The notes beneath the pieces were generated by a model. That model made no database searches. It was not told where the DNA came from and worked only from the letters and a program-made list of their open reading frames with translations. From assembly GCF_003597395.2 (NCBI RefSeq), contig NC_133773.1, positions 64,126,424 through 64,190,423 of the forward strand: a DNA stretch of 64,000 bases. The letters run 5' to 3'. This document shows positions 47,992 to 55,334 of the stretch, piece after piece. Numbering within the stretch: the first letter of the stretch is position 1; every line of letters starts with the position of its first letter. Origin of the DNA: Chelonoidis abingdonii. Taxonomy: Eukaryota > Chordata > Testudines > Testudinidae. The position numbers were made by a program, and so were the translations under genes.

Positions 47992-48478
47992 GGCTTGACT
48001 ACATTTAAAACATTGCAGTGGTGCAGCTGCAGTGCTTCAGTAAATATGCTATCTATGCCAATGGGCGGTCTTCTCCCATCAGTGCAGGTACTCCACCTCC
48101 TTGAGAGATAATAGTTAGGATGACTGGAGGATTGTCCCTCGACCCTGTGCTGTCTATACTGGGAGGGTTAGGTCAGGTTTAACTGCATTGCTTAGGGGAG
48201 GGGATTTTTCATGCCCCTGAGCAACATAGTTATACTGAATTCACTTATAATAAATAAAAGTAAGTAATTGGAGATATACCAATCTCCTAGAACTGGAAGG
48301 GACCATGAAAGGTCATGGAGTCCAGCCCCCTGCCTTCATTAGCAGGACCAAATACTGATTTTTGCCCTAGATTCCTAAGTGGCCCTGTCAAGGATTGAGC
48401 TCACAACCCTGGGTTTAGCAGGCTAATGTTCAAACCACTGAGCTATCCCTCCCCGGTGTAGATCAGGCTTTAGCACCA
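47992..48478. mobile_element. Foldback MITE interrupted by a SINE
   Basis: Left end 'gggcttgactacatttaaaa' and right end, reverse complemented, 'aaagcctgatctacacc' are imperfect inverted repeats of the TACACT type. The interior has mirrored 'attgctcagggg'-type words. A SINE (48267-48454) sits between the body and the right end. Confidence 0.5.
48267..48454 (-). mobile_element. tRNA-derived SINE with CR1-like tail
   Basis: On the minus strand it opens 'ggggagggatagctcagtgg'. An A-box-like TAGCTCAGTGG lies at 48435-48445 and a B-box-like GGTTGTGAGCTCAATCC at 48392-48408, the spacing of a tRNA-type pol III promoter. The 3' half ('ctccatgacctttcatggtc', 'ccttccagttctaggaga') resembles the 3' end of reptile CR1 LINEs, which would supply its retrotransposition machinery. 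This is the architecture of the turtle pol III/SINE family. It is not a functional tRNA because the cloverleaf is degenerate. Confidence 0.75.
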
Positions 48479-48511
48479 CACTTAGTACAGCCGGTCTTCC
48501 AGATTTAGAGC

Positions 48512-49184
48512 CAGGGCTGGTGCAACCATTTAGGCGGACTAGGTGGTTGCCTAGGGTGCCGAGATTTGGGGGCGCCAAAAAGCACGCCCCAATTTTTTTT
48601 TAAATGGTTGAGCAGCCCTGCTGCTAGGACAGAGAGGGAGTCTGAGCTGCCAGCGGCAGCTGGCAGCCCTGGGTGTCCCCTGGGTCAGGGCTCTGCCACG
48701 GCAGCTGGCAGCCCAGGGGCCCCCTGAATCAGGGCACCGCCGTGGAAGCCGGCAGCCCAAGGGGTCCCCTGGCCCAGGGAAACCCAGGGCTGCCGGCTGC
48801 TGCGGAGGCACTCTGATCCTGGGTCAGGGCGCCGCCGCTGCAGCTGGCAGCCCAGGGTGTCCCCTGGGTCAGGGCGCCGCCGCGGCAGCCGGCAGCCCAG
48901 GAGCCCCCTGGGTCAGGACACCGCCGGAGGGGGCAGCAGGAAGCTCCCGTGGAGCTGCCGCAGTGGCGCCTGCGGGCGGTCCGCTGGTCCGCGGCTCAGA
49001 TGGAGCTGCTGTAGTCGTGCCTGCGGACAGTCGGCTGCTCGCGCGGCTCCGGTGGACCGCCCACAGGCACAGCGGACCCTCCGCAGGCACCACTGTGGCA
49101 GCTCCACCGGAGCCGCGGGACCAGCGCGCAGGGTGGCGAAATTGCCGTCCACCTAGGGTGCTCAAAACCTTAGCACCGGTCCTG
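48512..49184. mobile_element. GC-rich hAT-like element with internal minisatellite
   Basis: Ends CAGGGCTGGTGCAACCATTT and, reverse complemented, CAGGACCGGTGCTAAGGTTT. The flanks TTTAGAGC (48504-48511) and TTTAGAGA (49185-49192) are an 8-bp duplication with one change. The interior departs sharply from its AT-rich surroundings: 48640-48930 holds about five diverged copies of a unit of roughly 55-60 bp built on 'ggcagcccaggg' and 'ctgggtcagggc'. 48940-49140 holds inverted 'gcggtccgc' and 'ggagctgc' words. The long frames on both strands come from this GC-rich, repetitive sequence. Confidence 0.75.
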
Positions 49185-49192
49185 TTTAGAGA

Positions 49193-50696
49193 ACTGATGT
49201 CAGGAAAGAGCAGAACATCTGGATGAGACCCATAGCAGCACCCATCAAATGGGTCAGCACTGCAGTGGTTACTCTTCTACTTGCTTTCTATAGATGGGCT
49301 TCCATTCGAACGGCTTCTCTGGTTTAATGGCTTGATCGAATGGTATAATCATGGCTTTCATTTTACTATTCTGTTTTGTTGCTCCCAAAAAGTAATGCTA
49401 AAGAAGGAACTAAACTACTTTCTATTATAAGAATTATTTTTATAGTGCAGAAAATATATTTTCTTATAGCCATTTCTTTCCCTGATCAAATGGCAGTGTC
49501 TTTTAATTTCAATGATGTTATTACACTATAATGAATAATATCATTGTCCAGGGTGGATACGGTTCTTAAGGGAAATCAGATATTAAGTGGGTAGGAATCA
49601 AAAGTATAAGATATTGTGTGTTGATACCAAAATCAGCATTCCAACACACTACATGGCATATGAAGAGAGAGCTCATCTATCTACATTTGGTATTTTTATA
49701 ATGCTTTTTTAATATTGTAATAGACCTGTGATTCAAGGATGGAGCAGATGAAGATGCATTTGTATAACAGAAAACTGGCCTATACTGCTAATATAAAATA
49801 TGGTGTTTAAGAGAGTATTATTCTATAAATATGGACACTTGTTAATTATCACTAGTAGTATTCATCAGTCTAAAAAGTAAATGAATAAATTTCAACTTCA
49901 GTGGAGTTACTCTAGATTTGCCCTAATGTAAGTGAGAGAATAATTTGACTCTATATTTTTTATATTTAGCCATAATGATCGCAACACTGGTACATGATTC
50001 ATGTCTGCAGTGTTGTGAATATGATTCCCCTTAATTAAGGTAGTTCATAGACCAGCAATGTGAGAATACAAAGGGTTGTTCAGTATAATTTTAACTTTTG
50101 ATTAGAATGGGAGGATCCCAAAATTAAATGTCTTAGAAATATTTGTGAACAAGCCATCTAGGACAAACTTTGCAACATAACAGATACCTATCCTTCAATT
50201 CAAACATCTCCCTCAGTATCTCTGTTTCTTTTTGCTCATGCTTTCCTTTTTACAGTTTGATTAAAAATCTGAAATAGCCTTTCAGGAGAAGGATATGCAA
50301 CAATGTGGGTCAGTTCCATTTACTAACTTTATTCAAAGCATGGTATAAATCTGACTATAATGTTTACTAGCAGCAGTTGATTATGCTGGCCTTCATATAT
50401 ACACCTACACTGTGTGATTTGCACTTCCAAGGTTATTCCTAGGTGGCTTTGACTCAGGAACATGGGCCAGATTTTCTATTGTATTATAAGGCCCTTTTGC
50501 AGTACCCAGGTGGTGCAAACGGACCACAGTCTGGCCACGAATCCTCAACAGAGGGTTCCCTGTTGCAGGAGAGCTCCTTGCTAGTACAAGTGTGCTATAC
50601 TTAGACCTCAGGGCTGTGGTATCCACATGTGGCATAGGCGGCAGGAAGGGGATGTGGCAAAGCAGAGCTCATGACTCCAATCCTTCACTAATGTAG
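49193..50696. other. Unassigned non-coding sequence
   Basis: No supported gene. 49895-49945 contains an old-repeat word ('acttcagtggagttactcta'). Confidence 0.45.
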
Positions 50697-50701
50697 GGTC
50701 C

Positions 50702-51582
50702 TGTAGTGAGGTGGTGGGATACCCCACAGCCCTGTTGAGGGACAAACCTCCCCCAACCCCGCTGTGAGCGGAGCCGCTGGGTCCTACGCCCTTCCCTCAG
50801 AGGTCACGGCGCAGACCTGGAAGTATAAAAGTGGACCTGCAGAGCTCAGTAGGAGGCCAGCCACCGCCGGGACCAGACGTCTGCAGCCGCTGCCAGCTGG
50901 AGCTCACACCCTACCAGTCGAGCCTGCCTCGCGCCCGCTACCCCGAGGAGGACTGGCTGAGCCTGCCTCGCACCTGCTACCCCAAGGAAGAGCCTAGCCT
51001 GCCTCTTGCCAGCTACCCTGAGGAGCCACTGAGCCCACCCTCGAACACTTACCCAGAGGAGCCGATGGTGTTTGAGACCACTGGTGACGCTACGACGACT
51101 CAGGTACCCGACAAGGAGGAGAGTGAAAGTAGCCCGGGGGCAGCTGACCCCAGTCTGGCTGCAGCACTGCCAGAGCCAATGTCAATGTGTTGCGGCCAGG
51201 ATCCCCACTGACAGCAGTGAGTCTTTGCCACTGCTAGGGCTCCGGGCAGGGATAAAGTGGAGTGGCAGGGCCTGCATCCCCCCTGCCACCCCTCTAGGGG
51301 TGGCAGACTCCCCCTTTTCCCTGGCCTGAGGAGGCCGAAACCTACTATTGCTGCTCAGCCCGTCCCGAGGGCCTGAGCATGACTCAGTGTTTGTTGCCCC
51401 ATTCTGACCTAGGGCTGGGTTTAAGACTATTACTGCTCAGCCCTGCCTGAGGGCCTGAGCATCCTGACTCAGTGTTTGTTGCCCCACCCTGACCTAGAGC
51501 CAGGCTTAAGACTATTGGTAGCGAGGCGGTGGGATACCCCACAGCCCCACTGAGGGACAAACCACGGCCGAGCCACCTTACA
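50702..51582 (+). mobile_element. LTR-like element L5 with partial internal direct repeats
   Basis: Begins TGTAGTGAGGTGG and ends CCACCTTACA (inverted terminal repeat with a 3-nt indel, TG...CA form). Perfect 5-bp flanks GGTCC occur at 50697-50701 and 51583-51587. TATAAAAG lies near 50824. Unusually, the first 45 bp (50704-50748, 'ggtgggataccccacagccc') recur in direct orientation near the end (51519-51563). Just inside the right copy a block of about 85 bp ('ctgctcagccc' to 'taagactatt') is present twice (51347-51432 and 51433-51516). It may be a solo LTR with internal duplication or a miniature terminal-repeat retrotransposon. No AATAAA is seen. Confidence 0.65.
50831..51211 (+). other. Open frame with repeated YPEE peptide inside L5
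   Basis: 126 codons open just downstream of the L5 TATA box. The frame contains four spaced Tyr-Pro-(Glu/Lys)-Glu motifs (RYPEEDW, CYPKEEP, SYPEEPL, TYPEEPM) in Leu/Ser/Pro-rich context, reflecting a DNA minisatellite of about 48-54 bp. There is no recognised domain and no signal or membrane segment. It may be a protein-like by-product of a tandem repeat; conservation of the frame in other copies would decide. Confidence 0.3.
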
Positions 51583-51587
51583 GGTCC

Positions 51588-52340
51588 ATTAAAGACCCTA
51601 CTCAAGTGGCACAACTCAGAGCATTGGAGTAGTTGTTCTAAGATGCATCTGACCTGGGCCCAACACTGTGAATCAAGGCACTATGACAAGCTCTGTGATG
51701 TTCCCATCTCTCTTCTGCACTAAGCAGAGCTCTGTCTCAGGAGAGAATCTACTCCATTTGTTTTTCTTAGTTATACTCAAGACTTTTGAATAGAAAGTAC
51801 TAGCACTATAGGAAAAGTATCTCATCGTTTTATCCTTCACAGTGTTCTCAGTTTCAGTACTGCTCTGGGAAAGGGTTTAGTGGGCAGGGAAAGCAGCCAG
51901 CTGTTCAATATGAGAGGGTGTAATCAGACTTGTAGGTGTCATTGTGCAAATTCAGAGAAGCTGTGAATCACCAAAGGCTATATAGCTTCTGATTGCAGCT
52001 GTTCCTCCTGCACACTCATCTTAGCCACCTGACTAACAACTTCAGTTTCACTCCTCCTTATAAGTGGGTAGGAAAATGGAGCTTTAGGAAAGGGACTAGG
52101 CAAGGTTGAATAAATGATTTTTCTCTTTGAGAGAGTATTTACAATGGTTCACAATTTATTTTAATAATGTTGTGCTTAAGAGGCTGATTGAAAGCTACGT
52201 AGACAAAAACAAAGTTCTGTATATGATTTCATGGCAGACTGATAAATATTTGTAGAATATTTCTGTTATGTGAAACAGTTCTCTGTTGTAGACTCGGAGC
52301 CAGCAAGATGAGACTGGGATGTAAAATGGTCCTTTAACTG
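51588..52340. other. Unassigned non-coding sequence
   Basis: No supported gene or element. Confidence 0.5.
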
Positions 52341-53387
52341 GAGATTGTGATGGGTTGGATCACAGAAACCCCCTTGGGAACTACCAGCTGATGTGCCAAG
52401 ACTACTTCTGCCCCTGCTTTCCTGCCCTGGCAGCTTAGGACTTCAGTGTCCTGCCTGGTTTGAGCCAGACCTGCTAGCCTGCTGCAAACCCAGACTCAGG
52501 GTTTGAACCACATCCCCTAACAGCTGTAGGTTTAACTGAAAACAGCTTACAGAACTGTTCCTGTCATTACCACTCAGAAATCCAGCTCCCAATGGGGTCC
52601 AAACCCCAAATAAATCCGTTTTACCCTGTATAAAGCTTATTTAGGTGTAGGGGCAGGATTTTATAATTGTACTATGAGAATTAATGTATGATTTGATTTC
52701 ATCCTGCCAGCCACCCTTTTTGAATAGAAGAAAGGAATGACCCTCTGGCACACTGGTAGAAACGCATCTTACAGACTGCCAGTGTCTGTACTGACCTTAG
52801 GCAGGGAAAGACTAGAACAATCCTTATGACTGATTATGGTCACCCTTTTGTTTTAGGATAAGTTATAATGTCTACTATGGTTTCCTCTATCTATTATAAA
52901 TTAGGCACTCTAGTTAAATATACATTTCTTTGTTTTAAGATTTAGTAAGTAAGAGACAGGATCTTGTATTGTGTCTGTGTTGAGAAGATTAGAGGAATGT
53001 TGAAGGCCTGGGCCTCACTGTGAATTGTTTTAGTTATGAAACTTAGCTAGGTTTAGTTTACAATGCCTTTTCTTGCTCAACTTAAAAACTGCTGTATACC
53101 TGTAAAAGATCGTTTGTGTAAATGAGGAATGTATGCATGAGGAAAAGATAAGGTGTGAAGGCCATTGTTATAGCCAAATGGTCAATGAAGAAGGAGTGAA
53201 GAGACTTAATGACACCAGAGACCATCAATGTTCATCCATAATTAAGGAAGGGCAGATTGATGACCCTGAGGTGAAGGCTAGCACTCCTAAGGACAGGACA
53301 ATGGATTAAATCGAAACCAAGGACAGGATGACCCCCTTGGAGATGTTTTTGAATGTTTACATAAAAAGATACCACCAATTAAGGAGT

Positions 53388-53401
53388 AACAGGTCATAAA
53401 C
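53388..53401 (+). repeat. Target duplication, left side of P5
   Basis: AACAGGTCATAAAC, repeated exactly at 54139-54152. Confidence 0.85.
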
Positions 53402-53463
53402 TGCAAAAAGAACAGGAGTACTTGTGGCACCTTAGAGACTAACAAATTTATTACAGCATAAGC

Positions 53464-53491
53464 TTTCGTGAGCTACAGCTCACTTCTTCGG
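53464..53491 (-). ncRNA. Hammerhead-ribozyme-like motif, P5 left arm
   Basis: On the minus strand: CCGAAGA (53485-53491), extra A, stem II GUGAGC/GCUCAC (6 bp, or 7 bp with a 2-nt loop), GAAA (53464-53467), then 'gcttatgctg'. The core differs from CUGANGA at U4 and the expected cleavage base is G. It is probably inactive, but the fold is the same as in family 1 with a different stem II sequence, as expected if pairing is conserved. Confidence 0.5.
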
Positions 53492-53906
53492 ATGCACAGA
53501 ATGGAACACATGGACAGGAGATATTTAAATATGCAGAGAACATGAAAAGGTGGAAGTGAGCATAGCAAGAGGAAGAGTCTAATCAATTGAGATGAATTAT
53601 CATCAGCAGGAGAAAAAAAACCTTTGAAGTGATAATTGAGATGACTCATAGAAGGTGTGAGGAGAACTTAACGTAGGGAAATAGATTCAGTTAGTGTAAT
53701 GACCCAACCATTCCCAGTCTGTTTAAACCTGAGTTAACTGTATCTAATTTGCATATTAATTCGAGTTCAGCAGTCTCTCTTTGGAGTCAGTTTTTTTGAA
53801 GTTTTTTTGTTGCAAAATTGCCACCTTCAAAGTCTGTCACTGATGGTTAGAGAGGTTGAAGTGTTCTCCACTGGTTTTTGAATGTTATGATTCCTGATGT
53901 CAGATT

Positions 53907-54035
53907 TGCTCGTTCACCTGCACATCCACCAAAATTGGTATATGCCATCATGTGCCAGCAATGCCCCTCTGCCATGTACATTGGCCAAACTGGACAGTCT
54001 CTATGCAAAAAAATAAATGGACACAAATCTGACAT
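53907..54035 (+). pseudogene. PLE GIY-YIG endonuclease fragment (P5)
   Basis: The plus strand encodes PKLVYAIMCQQCPSAMYIGQTG followed by KKINGHKSDIS. These are the core of the GIY-YIG nuclease of Penelope-like elements: the first beta-strand 'VYAI', Cys pair CQQC, the 'YIGQTG' strand and the Arg/Lys-rich helix with NGH. It is truncated at both ends, by the inversion junction on the left and by an internal deletion on the right. Compared with P2 it keeps YIGQ rather than YISQ. It cannot be functional. Confidence 0.75.
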
Positions 54036-54138
54036 CAGCTCATGAAAGCTTATGCTGTAATAAATTTGTTAGTCTCTAAGGTGCCACAAGTACTCCTGTT
54101 CTTTCTGCAGATACAGACTAACACGGCTGCTACTCTGA

Positions 54139-54152
54139 AACAGGTCATAAAC
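54139..54152 (+). repeat. Target duplication, right side of P5
   Basis: AACAGGTCATAAAC, identical to 53388-53401. Confidence 0.85.
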
Positions 54153-55334
54153 CGACACAGCAAAATCCATAGACTTCAACAGAGAAACAAGACTGTAAGA
54201 ACAGGGTGCTTTGCCATGGGACTTTGGGTTCGTCTTGCCACACTCCAGGAGCATCAGATCATGAACAACAGAGCCTGGCTCCCCTTTGACCAATCTGGCT
54301 GGCCACTAGATTGATACAGACTCTGGACTGGTAACTATAAACATTAACGTGCAGGACTGGGTGCACGGTGTGTGTGTGTGAGAAGCATATACTAACAGCT
54401 GTATTCTCAATAAATGCAACATTTTTGCCTTGTCTGTAAAGATCCTGTGTGCTTCTTATAAGTATAACACAGGGTAAACTCATAAATTGTTTGCCTTCTA
54501 GAACACTGATAGAGAGATATGCACGGCTGTTCCCCCCCACCAGGTATTAAGGCGTACACTGGGTTAATTAATAAGTAAAAAGTGATTTTATTAAATACAG
54601 AAAGTAGATTTAAGTGGTTCCAAGTAGTAACTGACAGAACAAAGTGAATTACCAAGTGAAATTAAATAGAACATGCAAATCTAAGCCTAATACAGTAATA
54701 CAACTGAGTACAGATAAAACCTCACCCTGAGAGATGTTTCAATAAGTCTCTTTCACAGACTCGATGCCTTCCTAGTCTGGGCATAGTCCTTTCCCCGGTA
54801 CAGCTCAGGTGGTAGCTAGGGGATTCCTCATGATGGCTCTCCCTTTATTCTGTTCTACCCATTTATATATCTTTTGCAGAAGGTGGGAATCCTTTGTCCC
54901 TCTCTGAGTTCCCACCCTCCCCCTTCAATGGAAAAGCACCAGGTTATAGATGGATTCCAGTTCAGGTGATATGATCACGTCACCATAAGACTTCATTACC
55001 CACTTGCCAGCACCCATATATACAGGGAGACAAGTAAAACAGAGACATCTGCAGACAATTGTCCTGGTTAATGGGAGCATCAAGATTCCAAATCATCATT
55101 AACGGCCCACACTTTGCATAATTACAATAAGCCCTCAGAGTTAAATTTCATATTTCTAGTTTTAGATACAAGAGTGATACATTTATACAAATAGGATGAT
55201 CACACTCAGTAGATTATAAGCTTTGTAATGATACCTTATAAGAGACCTTTTGCATGAAGCATATTCAGTTATATTATATTTAAACTCATTAGCATATTTT
55301 CATAATATCATATAGAATGCAACGTCACAGCGGT

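Larger units (their letters stand above)
53402..54138. mobile_element. PLE insertion P5 (family 2), inverted arms
   Basis: The left arm, 53402 to about 53905, is minus-oriented: end repeat without outer tail ('aacaggagtacttgtggc'), hammerhead-like motif, 3' non-coding region, then the protein C-terminus reading into NIQKPV. The right arm, from about 53906, is plus-oriented. It begins inside the GIY-YIG domain (VYAIMCQQCPSAMYIGQTG), jumps at about 54035 by deletion straight into the hammerhead region ('gctcatgaaagcttatgctg'), and ends with the full outer tail ('gcagatacagactaacacgg' to 'ctctgaa'). Perfect 14-bp target duplications enclose both arms. Confidence 0.85.
52646..54469 (+). mobile_element. 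LTR L7 nested in L6 and split by PLE P5
   Basis: Starts TGTAGGGGCAGG and ends AGTATAACA, flanked by TAGG (52642-52645) and CAGG (54470-54473), an approximate 4-bp target duplication. It interrupts L6 exactly where the intact family-A LTR is continuous. A TATA-like 'acataaaaagata' lies near 53359 and AATAAA near 54410, giving plus orientation. Without P5 it is about 1.07 kb. It is unrelated in sequence to family A. It appears to be a solo LTR. Confidence 0.65.
52346..55329 (-). mobile_element. LTR L6 (family A, minus), split by L7
   Basis: Minus-oriented relative of L1 and L2 in two pieces. 52346-52645 is the U5/R end ('tgtgatgggttggatcacag', ending near 'taccctgtataaagcttat'). 54470-55329 is the rest ('agggtaaactcataaattg' through 'atgcaacgtcaca'). 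Joined, they restore the expected order seen in L2, so L7 inserted into a pre-existing L6. The polyadenylation signal reads as TTTATT near 54588 and a weak TATA region lies near 54863. Outer flanks GAGAT and GCGGT agree at only three of five bases, so the target duplication is uncertain. No internal genes are present. Confidence 0.75.

Noticed and set aside
48267..48454. Functional tRNA gene on the minus strand
   Set aside because: A and B boxes are present, but the arms do not form a proper cloverleaf and a CR1-like tail is attached, so it is a SINE.
48857..49165. Overlapping frames of 80-99 codons on both strands
   Set aside because: Low-complexity GC-rich sequence in the hAT-like element; both strands are open because TAA/TAG/TGA are rare at this base composition.
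53847..54035. 62-codon minus frame in P5
   Set aside because: Antisense of the plus-strand GIY-YIG fragment for most of its length; it crosses the inversion junction.
52346..55329. Complete provirus of about 3 kb
   Set aside because: The space between the two family-A pieces is another LTR plus a PLE, and the two pieces are consecutive parts of one LTR, not two LTRs.
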